Shown piece by piece: positions 1-10,950 of a DNA stretch of 64,000 bases. The translations under genes and the position numbers were made by a program. Source of the DNA: Cheiracanthium punctorium (taxonomy: Eukaryota; Arthropoda; Arachnida; Araneae; Cheiracanthiidae); assembly GCA_038373885.1 (NCBI GenBank), contig JAWZYV010019925.1, forward strand, positions 215,001 to 279,000. The letters are read 5' to 3'. Below the pieces are notes generated by a model that ran no database searches, had not been told where the DNA came from, and worked only from the letters and a program-made list of their open reading frames with translations. Every line of letters starts with the position of its first letter. Within the stretch, counting starts at the first letter, position 1.

Positions 1-30
1 ACGAATCGTGTTAACCTGCACCCTCTCATC

Positions 31-372
31 TTAACCCTTTGACGAGCGCAGGTTGCTCCGCGAAACCACCTTATTTCAGGACTTTCACTGCTAGTCGCAA
101 AAAATACAGTTGAATGGTCCCAACGCTGAAAAAGTGCAACCGCTGCCATCGATCCATTTAACTACCAACAATATGGCAGCTAAAACAAGTTTTCAGGTAC
201 AGCTGGCTGTGCGGCCGCGCAGCGAGCTGCGTCTGTGGCGCCAGATGGGCTATTCGATCGACCGCCATGTTGTTAGTAGTTAAATGGATCGATGTACTTT
301 TTGAGCGTTGAGCATGTATATCCAGTTGGCTTTCTCTACTGATGTGAAAATGCTTGACCTTCAAAGGGTTAA
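31..372. mobile_element. piggyBac-like palindromic MITE with TTAA target duplication
   Basis: TTAA at 31-34 and TTAA at 369-372 bracket the element, whose ends are CCCTTTGA (35-42) and TCAAAGGG (361-368), a perfect 8-bp terminal inverted repeat. A second inner inverted repeat pairs 147-177 with 264-294 (29 of 31 positions). TTAA duplication plus CCC...GGG ends is the known signature of piggyBac-superfamily elements; assignment to that superfamily is inference because no transposase is present. The inner arm and its left flank (CCCAACGCTGAAAAAGTGC at about 119) resemble the giant palindrome at 60069-60298, so both belong to one family. Confidence 0.72.
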
Positions 373-2636
373 TGAAGCGACGTCAACTACTATCCCTTCT
401 ATAACCATCGTTGCTTCCCGGCGTGGTTCTTTGAATGCCCCTGCTGCAAGCCACGGCATGCGCTCTCGCTCAAACGCTGGCATACAACTGAAAGCGTCCT
501 CGCATCGATGAGAGCAAACAGATTAACGACAATAAGACGGTACAATATTTATTTTGAATCGCTGTTCTTAGCAAGGGCGAATCCAGGGAAGGGGCAGGAG
601 GTACACCTCCTCCCCTCCCCTCTGAGAGAAATGAGAAATATAGTTACACTAGATAGACTGGGCTTTCTGATAATGATAGTACATTTCATGTAATTCTGAA
701 CTGGTATTCAATTTTCGCGACCCTGTGAAAGAAATTTCTGAACCTAAATCTATGACAGAAATAAGAATGATTGACGTTTCTGCAATCCTGGTAAACAACT
801 GAAGAGAACTGAAAATCGCAGTTGAATTGCTTATTATCAATGTGTAGTCTGTGGCAGATATTGGTATCCCCAAACATCCTGCATGAACATCCTGTAATTG
901 TAGAAGGTAATTTTTCACCGACATCCTTGCCATTGTCATAGTCTCTTTCATCAGCAGCAACCAATCCACTCGCTGCATTCAACAAATGTTAAGGACATTG
1001 ATTACCGAAAGGACCTCCTCCTGAAAAATGTCCGGAAACGCCACTGCCAGGAGCTAATCCTGAAAATTTTAGATCATTATGAATTTTTTGTCTATCGACA
1101 ACAACTAACTTTTTGGTCTAAATTTACTGGTCTAGTCGTCAACAAAGGGTGGAAATTCCATAGGGAAGAGGGATTTCCTTAAATAACTATTATTTTACAT
1201 CAAGTAAATCAATTTTTAAAAAACATTTATAATTTTTTAGTGAACCTAAGATGAGATTCGAACAGCCATCCTTGCTGACGGCATTGATTTATTTAGAAAC
1301 AAAGAAATATTCACCTTTGACATAAATACGCGGAAAAAAATCAAACAAGGAGAAATTATTTAGCGGCCACCGTTGATCCGCCATCTTGGATGGAAGCCGA
1401 TTTTTTTTTTTTAATTTTTCGGTATTCATTCTATATATATATAGGACTTAATCCTAAAACTTTTAGCTCATATTGAATTTTTTGGCTATCAACCCATTTT
1501 TTCGTCTAAATTTTCTAGGCTAAAACGATTTTTGAACATTAATAGCGGCTCGCTGCATGGTGAAACTGCAAAAATTGTACTGGCTATTTTCACACATGAA
1601 AGTACATAAAAATACAATATATTAGAATTTGGAAACACAATTTTATAAAGTATCACTCTTAATGAAAGACCCTTTATAGCTCATTTGATGTTTATTTTTA
1701 CATCTGTATTTCTGCAAAGAATTTCTTTGGAATAGAATAATTTGAAAAATTTGAGCATTTCTTAGAAGAAAGTATATTAGCAGAAAATTCCAGATATTGA
1801 AAAGAGAACTGGAATTTGAAATATTTATTAAAGTACAATTATTTAAGAAAGAGTTTCGAGACAAATCTGTTACTTTAAAGGAACTTCTTAGAAGATGAAG
1901 TTCAATGTTATTCCATGGAATGTACTCCATTTTGAAAACGTGCTCATTTATTTGCGCCTTTGAAGCTCTTTTTGTTGTTGTTGTCAGTTTCTTAGAAAAA
2001 TTTATTAACCGATTTGAAAGGGAGGAGGTTGTCAATTCGTCGTATTTTATCTTTATTTTTTTACGTGAGTTTAGCGATAAATTTTTAGCACGTGTACTGG
2101 ATTCAAATTAATTTTTATTATTATTATTGGAAAAGGAGAACTTTAGAGATGGTCTTATATTAATTTGGTAAATTTCTGATAATATTATCACTCAGAAAAT
2201 CTGAAAATAAAAAACATGTTGTCAAACACCATTGCCTAATGGGTTGTCGGTAGCAAAAAGTGGCAGCGTTAGGAGCAAAAAAAATCACCAAAGCATAACC
2301 CAGCTGGGTTATATCTTCTAGATTTGGCGAGAAATTGCCAATCTTTATTGTTGTTCAATAAGAATATTAATTGATGCATTTTTTACCGACTTTTTTGTAT
2401 GATCAGCGATCATTTTTTACCTCGCAGACCGATTTCTATTACTCTTTATTAACGTGAACGAGATACCTTATGGAGTGGTTCCATATTAATTTGTCAAGCT
2501 CTGATGAACGAAAACTCTTCAATTATTAAGAGCACATAAACGATTGTGGGGCGAATTTCTTGGGCTATCGGGATATTTGAGTTACGATGATGTCGTCATG
2601 GTGAAGTAATTAGAAGTCGGTTTTGGTTTTCCTTTA
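373..2636. other. AT-rich stretch without recognised genes
   Basis: No convincing coding sequence. A diverged direct repeat of about 100 bp is visible at 1034-1135 and 1438-1530 (both run from a 'taatcct..aa.ttttag' start to a 'ctaaattt.c.gg.cta' end). Open frames here lack any recognisable domain and are interrupted by A/T runs. Confidence 0.5.
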
Positions 2637-2644
2637 CTCTAGAC

Positions 2645-3031
2645 CATAGGTTCCCAACCTTTTCTGAAATGGCGCCCCCTTTTCTCGAGAATATTTCAAT
2701 ACCGCCCCCCCTCCCACTCCAGAGAAATAAGAGCGTACATAATACTGAATTTCTTCTTCATTTAAAAAAGAGGAATAAAAGTTTTAGAGAGATATCTCTT
2801 TCTCTCAACAGCATAGTTAGTCTCATATCGAAATATGTGAATTTTCGCACACGTGATAGACATGAATTATCAGAGTGATTTTTAAGTCTTTTTTAGACTA
2901 TATTTGGTTAATCTTCCCACGCCCCTCCGTGCCACATCAACGCCCCCTAATTTTCTCTGGGTCTTTTACCGCCCCCCTGAAAGCCCCAAAAGCCCACAAG
3001 GGGGCGTTATCGCCCACGTTGGGAACCTATG
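2645..3031. mobile_element. hAT-type MITE, 387 bp, with perfect 8-bp target duplication
   Basis: The 8-bp sequence CTCTAGAC occurs at 2637-2644 and 3032-3039, directly outside a 14-bp terminal inverted repeat CATAGGTTCCCAAC / GTTGGGAACCTATG. An 8-bp duplication and a GGTTCCCAAC-type terminus are typical of hAT elements. C-rich subterminal motifs (CGCCCCC) are repeated near both ends. There is no transposase, so it is non-autonomous. The clean duplication suggests a fairly recent insertion. Confidence 0.9.
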
Positions 3032-3039
3032 CTCTAGAC

Positions 3040-5779
3040 ATACTAGACCCTTAGGTCCACTCTCGTCAGAAAAGAAAGAAAAAAAAAGTCAGATCATAAA
3101 AAGCCTTAATTAGTCTCGAGTAAGAATCACCCCCTCCCTTTAACCAGTCCTGGATCTGTCAGTAGTGCATGTTTGTAACAATAAGGGAGTTTTTTAATGG
3201 TCAATTTGCACGTGCATCTATTGTGGGTGAAATTATTTATGGGGGCTTTTAATAACCAGTCGGAATCCGCGATAACTCGTGAAACCACAAAGCCACGCCT
3301 CGAACACAATGGAAAAACTTCCCCCCCCTCCCCTCTCCCGCAAAGGAGATACTGAAAAAAACATTTATTTTGCGATTTACTCATCGGCATAATCGATCAT
3401 CATTTCCCCATGTAAAGTTGCTTTTAAAACAGCTGTACAAATATTCTTATGCATAATCCTTTGCGGAATGGTATACTTAGCTAATCGAAACAGTTCATAT
3501 CGCCATGGTGGCAAATATCCAAGTTGTACCAAAACTGCTTTAACGCTGACCCACTATCCCAACGGGAGGCAAATACCAAAGATGGGAACAGTTTTTTTAA
3601 AAAGAGCCATTTTGATGTGAAAATTAGAAATCGCGTTAAGCCATTGAAAGCTGCAGCTAGCTAATGCATCTGTTCCTTGGAGCATCTACATATATTAAAA
3701 CAGTAAGGCAGCTCGAGACAGATTCTTGAAGTTGTTTCTGGTGTAGTTTGATCATAATGCTCTTCTCGACCAATCAGTAACCAGAATAAAAGCCTGTCTT
3801 CACACATAAAAGCCTGTCTTCACACATTTCATAAGATATTACGTCATTTTCACGTCAAATTGAAAAGCAAGAAAAAGAATTAAGTTGAAATGTATTTCTT
3901 TAAGTTCATAAATTTTAAAATTGCTAATACGATCGCGTGGATAGCAGGAGTTTAAGATTTCAGGTGATGCGTTTTTCCGAAATGATATAAATAGCTGTAT
4001 TCATTTGGCAGTTTTCTTCTGAAACCATCAATTTGATGATGTCAGATTCTGAATCGGTGGAGCACAATCACCAATCGCTTTCGCCAACCTAAAAAATCAT
4101 CGCACTTTGGCGAGTTTTACAGTCATGGGTTTGAAGAATTATGCACAGGTTTCAAAGCTCCGAAAAAGAACTAGATCAAAACGAAAGGGAACAAATTAGC
4201 GATAAACGCACCAGTTAAAGAATTTGAAGACGGTTACTTCCCACACATCGGCACGCCAAGAGATCGCCAACAATTTCACCCCCTTTTCAAGAAGGATCAG
4301 TGGGTGACCCCGCAGATCTAGACTCACGGAAAATATCACGAGGATGGCCCCCGTTCTAAAGAGGGGATGGCAAAAGCGAGAAGATAGTAACCCATAAATT
4401 ACTCCAGCCAGTGTCATTGTGAAATCCGTGTGTGGTACATGCAACGCTTTGAAGTACAGTATTTTGCAATAAATTTCGTGTATTGATATCTGAGATGTCT
4501 AGCAAGGGTATAATAAGAGTTCCTTTATCAGCAGCAATAATTAAAACTTGTCTTTAGAAAAATATTTTAAAACGCTAGAAGCATCGCACTTACTATCGCT
4601 TGTTTTGAAAAAAAAATTTTTAAATATTTCATTCTTTTTTTTTCACGATTTTAAAATTCGCTAATTTTAATTTAAAATGCGTGCGCTCGCTGTCTCAGGA
4701 AGGAAGGGAAAAAAAAAAAAGAAAAGAAAAGAAAGGAAATTTGAAGGAAGAAAATTGCGTTCACTATTTACATATATTTACCTCAAAATTTACTTATTCG
4801 TTTTAGTTGTGGACGCAGGATCTTATTTTAGGCTGGGTATTCGGAGCGCGTGACATGGCTCTTCCATTTTATAGTTGTCCTAGAAACTGCACAAATAGTA
4901 TCAAAACACGTACTAAAATAATCTTTCACACATTATGAAGGTTTAATTTCTACCCGAAAATCAAAGTAAATTATCTGAATATTTTAATTGAATGCAACAA
5001 ATTATTCGAAGAGTTTAGTTTCATAAATTGACATTTATTTTCTTATTTTATAAAGATAGTTGCAAGTTATGCATAAATGTATAAATTTAATAATATCTGA
5101 TGCTGATAACTAATAAGTAGTTCGACAAAATCCTCTAAAGTTTTAGACATTCTAAAATTTAAACTTTTGGTCAGAGAAAAGAGAAAATCAGTTTTTTTTT
5201 TTTTTGGCGGGAAACATATATCGTAATTTAATGTGTTCTAATGAGTATTTGTAGAGCCTGAAATATTTGACCCATTAACCGTATATAGAACATTGTAAAA
5301 CTAAAAATTAAAACAAAAAAAAAACCTGTTAAATTTTTTTAAAGCATTTCCTTACATTCATGTTAAATATTTTTTGCTATTCCCCTAAAGAACTCTTGAG
5401 CAATGTGGCAGAGGCGTTTAAAAGTTTAATGTTAAGAAAATCTTCATGCACGGGTGATTTGTAAAACGTAAATTAATTTCATTTAAGTAATATTCCGCAA
5501 TAATTTTTTTTTTCAGGGTTTCCCGCAAGTACCCTACAGAGGGTGTTCACACATTTTTGTAACGATTTTGCAAAGATATATATAGAAATAAATATAAGAA
5601 TTTTATTTTCTAATGTGTTCAGTCTGATAGCCCTTTCTTTGAACCATTATATTACATCTTGATTTCAAAGATGAAAGTCCTTTTCTTAAAACATCAAGGC
5701 TGATATTGTTCCACTCCTCCATCACAATCTTGTTGTAATATAATCTTTTGTAGTAATATATGAATGCATCTTGTGTTTG
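3040..5779. other. Gene-free stretch with old dispersed repeats
   Basis: No gene recognised. Positions about 3380-3590 share diverged blocks with 15640-15830 (both contain 'catttcccatgtaa', 'cataatccttt.c' and 'ggcaaatatccaa'). Positions about 3230-3330 are similar, in inverted orientation, to about 39495-39600. A/T homopolymers are frequent (for example 4709-4722 and 5192-5206). Confidence 0.5.
3786..3825. repeat. Perfect tandem duplication of a 20-bp unit
   Basis: The unit ATAAAAGCCTGTCTTCACAC occurs twice head to tail (3786-3805 and 3806-3825) without a mismatch, a small recent slippage event. Confidence 0.9.
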
Positions 5780-6005
5780 CGTGATTATGGCAACGCTATA
5801 CAAGGGCAATCTGCCAAGGATGGGGGGTGCCTAGGTAGGAGAACTTTCTAAGGGGTTCTAAAGCGTATTCACGTTACATCTGGAAAAAACCTTCCAAAAA
5901 TCCAGACTGTTAGATCGACAGCTGCTCGATGGGACCCGATCTCGGGACCTTCACTCTTCGGCCGTCTACCATTTTCAGTGACATAACTAATGTGCGATGG
6001 TAAGG
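5780..6005. repeat. Dispersed repeat, interior of the long inverted-repeat element family
   Basis: Aligns by eye with 14010-14222: both contain ATCTGCCAAGGATGGGG, GTATTCACGTTACATCTGGA, TTAGATCGAC and GTCTACCATTTT in the same order and spacing. The second copy lies inside the inverted-repeat element at 13800-14306; this copy seems to lack the long arms, so it is probably a fragment. Confidence 0.7.
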
Positions 6006-7008
6006 CTATAAATGTATCTTAAAGTAGAAATATAATTCAACTCATCTTCGTTTAGAAATATATTTAATTTTATATTTCAATTCCATTCATTATCACTGAA
6101 AAATAACGTTCAATAAATACTTGTCACACAATTTTGCTTTCATGCCTTATAAGATGCAATTTATTCCAGGAAAAATTCATGTATATGTAAAAAAAAAAAA
6201 GTTACTATTATATTTGTTTGTTCATCTTAAAATACACTGGAATAAAATAAACTAGAAGTTTCTGTAGAAAATTTTACTTAATTGAAGTTTTAGACGTATT
6301 TCGTATTTTGTGTGTATTAAGAAAATACATGTATTTTGTATTTTTTTAATTTAGAAAGCATTTTGTATTTTGTAATTTTTTGTGTTTGAATAAATGTAAT
6401 TTGTATTTTGCATCGAAAATACATTTATTTATGTATTTTGCCCAACTCTGCTTCTGTAGTTGCTTTCAAAGAGCATTGCAGAGCAAGCAGTAATTATTTT
6501 TATTTCCAACAGAGTCCCCCCCCCCTCCGTTGCACTGGAGAGAGTACATGAGGGAACGTCCTCTAAGTGAAACTGTACTCCCCCTCTCTAAACAACGGGG
6601 ATGAGGGGGAGAAAAGCAATAAACTTTAGGTTTACCACTGCCGATCTCTGGGAAGATAGGGTCACAGATTTCCTTATCCAATCACGTTGATTTTTTCGGC
6701 TGTCGCCGACTACGGTGTAGTCGCTTGTGCTTTCACTCAGAGAGTTCTATTCACAATACGGGTCCTCACTCACACTAAACTGGGGCTCTGAAGCGCGACG
6801 GTATTTAGCAGAACGGTATTTCGACGACGGTATTTACCGACGATATTTACCGACGACGATATTTCCGACGGTATTTAGCAGAAGCTGCGGGCAGCTTCCA
6901 GAAAAGTCTATTTCTCGAAGATTCTACATAAAGCGGGAATTTTGATTACGTCATAGAAGAGGAATGTTAGGTTATGCGCTTCTAATGCGGAAAAACCAAC
7001 TTTCAGGC
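6006..7008. other. No gene; short ACGGTATTT-type direct repeats
   Basis: Between about 6798 and 6885 the motif ACGGTATTTAGCAG and shorter forms (ACGACGGTATTT, ACGATATTT) recur five or six times at irregular spacing. The rest shows T-rich runs and no recognisable coding region. Confidence 0.45.
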
Positions 7009-7315
7009 ACCATTGGGAAAATCCCGCCAAATGACCAAAATGTCGCCAAGTTTAGCGGCTTTTGGCGAAATATCGCCGAATTTGGCTCTAAAAATAAGTC
7101 CCCAAAGTGTAGTTACCGAGGGCATAGGACCCATATTTCTCGAGATTTCTAGAAACCCCATAGAAAAACATAGGGGAAACCAAAACCTCCATAACTCCGG
7201 TTCCAGTAGACGGATTTTGATGCAACGAAAAGCAAAATTTAACTATTTGACGCGTAGAATACGAATTTTGAACTATTTTAAGCCCCAGAACAGCGGGTTG
7301 CCCCGAAAATTCGTA
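7009..7315. repeat. Dispersed repeat shared with the Helitron at 43289-44777
   Basis: This stretch and 43645-43892 share long blocks in the same order: a CGCCAAAT-rich start, CTAAAAATAAGTCCCCAAA, AAAGCAAAATTTAACTATTT, AGAATACGAATTTT and CCCCAGAACAGCGGGTTGC. This copy has about 60 bp of extra sequence (roughly 7165-7220) that the Helitron copy lacks. It may be an internal piece of the same Helitron family. Confidence 0.7.
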
Positions 7316-7552
7316 ACAATATCGTACGTGCATGAATACGTATGTACATTGTCGTACCTACATCAATACATACTTTGAAATGTTACGCAGGAACTTAACA
7401 AAGTTAATTTTTAAAATGGATAAAATAATCTCTTCGTTTTGAAAAATCTGAATACCGAATTTTTTTGCAATCACATGACTCTTTACTTCGTCAAGGATGT
7501 AAAAATGCATGTTTTAAACATTTACAATTGAAAGTTTCTCATAATCAATCCA

Positions 7553-7660
7553 CAGGGGCGTAGCCAAGGGAGGGGGGTTAAGGGGGTCATAACACCCCCC
7601 ATGAGGAATTTTTTGCCATGCAAAATGTATATTTTTCACTCCCTTATCACACGCAATGGA
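7553..7660. mobile_element. Truncated G-rich hAT-type MITE
   Basis: Starts with CAGGGGCGTAGCCAAGGG, the same terminus as the complete copies at 9980 and 26336, and contains the family's ATGAGGAATTTTTTGCCATG and 'aaaatgtatattttt cactcccttatcacac' interior blocks. The other terminus (GGCTACGCC.CTG) is missing. Confidence 0.75.
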
Positions 7661-8251
7661 ATACGATTGCTAACTCCTTTTCAAAATTCAAAATGTTAAA
7701 GTCACACTACTCAGGAACCATTAAAAAATCGTCTGCTGACAAATTATAATAGACTGCGTTAAAAAACTCTTTCTACATTTTCACATTACACTGCATGGGG
7801 TAAATTACAGAAAAGGCTAACCGATTTCGAATATGATTCCAGAACATTTTTAAAGGCAGCCATGAGAGTATTTGGTTTTCTGCAGAGTAGGCTGTTACTT
7901 GTTGTTCACTGGTTGGGAGACTGGAAGATGTGGGGATTTTCCTTTACCATTAGATGCTGCTTAGGGAATATCAGGTCGTTTTTTTGGAGGTCATTTGTTC
8001 GATTTTTCAATTAATTTTTCCCTTCCGGATTTTTAAAGCTAGCAACGAAAATTTTGAGCAATGCACTGCTTTTAAAACATTTTCCAACTTTTTCCTCTGT
8101 CGATCGTTTGCTTTCAAGAACCTGTAAAGAGTTTGTTTGGATTAAAAGGATTGCATACGTTTTATGCTCAGTGTGGTGATTGAGTATGAGAAATCATGCA
8201 GAAAAGCGCGTAAACGCTTTGTGATTATGAAGCATTTTCCAACGCAATAAT
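7661..8251. other. No recognised gene
   Basis: AT-rich sequence without coherent coding frames, inverted repeats or duplications that I could identify. Confidence 0.4.
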
Positions 8252-8259
8252 ATCCGATG

Positions 8260-8429
8260 CAGAGACGGCCTGAGGGGCGTGCGGGGCCCCAGGCGAAGCG
8301 AAAGAGCGGGGCCTCTTCTCTATCATGTCTTATGAGATAGCAATAAAATATCCCAGGAGCGGGGCCTCTATAAGCGCGGGGCCTTAGGCGACCGCCTACA
8401 TTCGCCCCCCCCCCCTTGGGCCGGCTCTG
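8260..8429. mobile_element. GC-rich MITE (CAGAGACGGCC family), copy 1
   Basis: Ends CAGAGACGGCC and GGGCCGGCTCTG form an imperfect terminal inverted repeat. A closely similar copy lies at 62227-62393 in the same orientation; both share GGGGCCCCAGGCGAAGCG, ATCATGTCTTATGAGATAG and CTATAAGCGCGGGGCCTTAG. The target duplication at this copy is not clear (ATCCGATG versus CCGACTGA). The element is far richer in G+C than its surroundings. Confidence 0.75.
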
Positions 8430-8939
8430 CCGACTGAAAACTATTATGCGAATCTAAAACCTCCATAAAGAAACATCCTATTTTACTCATTTTTATAAAA
8501 CAATTTCCAATTTCTGAGGAAGTTATTCTGCCATTTGCGGTTTTATTTCCCAACACTCCTTCTAGAAGTTTCTACCATTGGAATAGTCTAAAGGCAAGGC
8601 ACAAAATCATGTTACACGCATTCATTCCGAAGCACTTTCCCATTCCACTGATTAAATTATTGAAACGACAATCATTATATTATATGTGATACGAATTGAT
8701 TATGAAGCGCATTTCATTCAAACGCAGGTCCACAAGTTCCCGTTTCTCTCCCCTATAATTATGGAACGTGGTTTTGTAACTATTTATGATTCTAGAAGAT
8801 GAAAAAAAATCGCTCTGCAACCATTGATTTTGAAGCACTCTTCCGTGGGATTGACTAATATTTTTCTTGGATTGGCGCTCTACTTCTCACTTATTAAGAT
8901 GGGGACATAACGCACATAAATACACATTTTAAAGGGACA
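8430..8939. other. No recognised gene
   Basis: AT-rich interval between two MITEs; nothing supportable seen. Confidence 0.4.
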
Positions 8940-8941
8940 TA

Positions 8942-9345
8942 TTAGGTTGTAACGAAAGTTTCCCGCAACCGCAAACATCGTCAGAACACAGTTCGCATTG
9001 GCGTATTTGCTCATATTTTGTCGAACTATTTTTGACATTTGAAAGAAAGAGGCTTACTTTATTACACTGTGTTGTGAAATCTCTGAAAAATATAGTTATC
9101 ATTAAGTACAAGGTGTCTCCAAATGGAACTATAGCTCTAGAGGATTAGAACCATCACTAACTTCCAGTTGTGTTGCAAAAAGTCAGCTCTAGAATATCAA
9201 CAAATTATGAGTACAGCTTTAAGTACTATTGTTGTATAATGTGACACTGTGCAGGTTTGGTACCGAAAGTTCAAATACAGTTATCTAAGGAGTTAGAAGT
9301 TAGTTTTTCAGGCAGATATGGCGGAAAACTTTCGTTACAACCTGA
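8942..9345. mobile_element. mariner-like MITE, 404 bp, TA target duplication
   Basis: Inverted termini TTAGGTTGTAACGAAAGTTT (8942-8961) and AAACTTTCGTTACAACCTGA (9326-9345) agree at 19 of 20 positions, and the match continues inward through a CCCGC/GCGGA block. Each end is flanked by TA (8940-8941 and 9346-9347). TA duplication with termini of about 25 bp is characteristic of the mariner group. No intact transposase frame is present. Confidence 0.85.
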
Positions 9346-9971
9346 TACAAAAGACTTCCTACATGTTATTTTCTAGAGAATTAGTCGTGATTTATACAAA
9401 ATTAATAATTATTGTTGACTTGTATAACTACTTGCTTGCTACTGAACTAGTGAACGTATAAATGATATACTTTTTACAGGGTTACACTACAGATTTACAA
9501 TTGTTAATTTTGCGATCTACGGACAGTAATAATGCACCATAACAAAATAAATATTTATTTTTTGGCGTATTCAGTTGAAATGATAAATATTTTCGATACC
9601 TCGAAATGATAAATATTTCAGTAAAATATTTTCGATACGTTGTGGTCTATTGTTAGTAATAGTCAAATAGACAATAAATAAATAAATATTTAATACTGAG
9701 GTTATAATTACGCAATTGCGCTTAAAAGTGCTAAACGCAAAATTAATACTTTTTACAGGGCTGCACAAAAGACTATCGACATGCTAAATTTACGGCCTGT
9801 AAGCGTTAGTAGTGGAACATAACAAATTAAATATATAATATTGAGGTACATAACTACATGCTCGCCACTGACGTAAAGTTAATAAACTTTTTACAGGGAC
9901 ACACTAAATATTTTCGATACGTTACGGTCTTTTGATGGTAATTGCGGGACACGAGAAAGTACATGTTTAAT
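9346..9971. repeat. Degenerate tandem-like repeats with a CTTTTTACAGGG core
   Basis: The block CTTTTTACAGGG followed by a short spacer and then 'attttcgatacgtt.cggtc' or a relative recurs at about 9468, 9748 and 9888, with a further diverged copy at about 10215. A matching block ('agttcttttacaggagca..') recurs at 11578, 12357 and 27008, so this is a widely dispersed family related to the tandem unit at 45704-49686. Confidence 0.6.
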
Positions 9972-9979
9972 CTTGAGGT

Positions 9980-10156
9980 CAGGGGCGTAGCCAGAAATTT
10001 TTCATGGGGGGGGGGTTACGACTACTACAACTCATATATATATATATATACGTGGGTGTGATAATGTAGTGAAGAATATACATTTTGTATGGCAAAAAAT
10101 TCCTCATGGGGGGGGGTTATGACCCTCCTAACCCTCCCCCCTTTGCTACGCCCCTG
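9980..10156. mobile_element. G-rich hAT-type MITE, 177 bp, perfect 8-bp target duplication
   Basis: CTTGAGGT is duplicated at 9972-9979 and 10157-10164. The termini CAGGGGCGTAGCCAG and TTGCTACGCCCCTG are near-perfect inverted repeats. The interior holds a G run, an AT dinucleotide stretch (10035-10050) and a second G run followed by a C-rich end. Confidence 0.9.
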
Positions 10157-10302
10157 CTTGAGGTGTATAACTGCATGCTTGCCATTTAAAATGGTAAACC
10201 GCAAAATTAATCACCTTTTTACAGAGACATACAAAATACATTCGAAGTACGATATGTTACGGTACATTCGTGGCAATCGTAAAGACGTATTATGTATATG
10301 TA

Positions 10303-10950
10303 CAGGGTGTCGCAAAAAAATGTAACGACCTTTAATTCTTTATCTGTTAAAGATAAGTGGACAATGTAAACTGAAAAAATGGTCAAAATAAGGTCGTAAC
10401 TAAGCCTCCATCAAGGAAAAATTCTTTTAAAAAGTTAAAAAGTTACACTTTTTAAATTTGCATAAGACCCTCGTATAAAAAAAATTTCCCCAATGAGTAA
10501 AATGTTCCTCATGCACTGTTGAGGTTGCTTACAAATTTCGACAAAAATATTCTAAAAAATGTGAGATATGAAGATAAATATAGGCTGACTTAAACCACTT
10601 TTCAATGGCTCTCGAAGGGGGAAAAAATCACGTCGAATGATTGCATTTCAGGGGCCGTACAGAAATTACGAAATAAAACTTTTTTTTCCACTCTATCAAT
10701 AAACGTTCAAATTCAAAATCATATACAGCCCCTGATCAGCCGTTTTTAAAGATATCGCAGAGGCATTTTATGATGAAAGGCTGAAATTTTCTCATCACCT
10801 CATGAGTGTATCGGGAATTTTTTTTGTTCGGGGGTCATATGCAAATTTAAAATTTGCATTTTATTTTAAATTAACGGGAGGGAGTTTTTTTTTAACATAG
10901 TCTTTTTCCGACCTTATTTTGGACATTTTTTAATTTTACATTTCACTCTC
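10303..10950. mobile_element. CAGGGTGT-type mariner-like element, right end lost (copy 2)
   Basis: Begins TA|CAGGGTGTCGCAAAA and aligns through its length with 18396-19115: shared blocks include CTTTAATTCTTTATNTGTTA, AAGTGGACNATGTAAA, CAGCCCCTGATNA and TTTTATGATGAAAGGCTGAA. The complementary CACCCTG end present in the other copy is absent here. Alignment is lost after about 10950. Confidence 0.7.
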
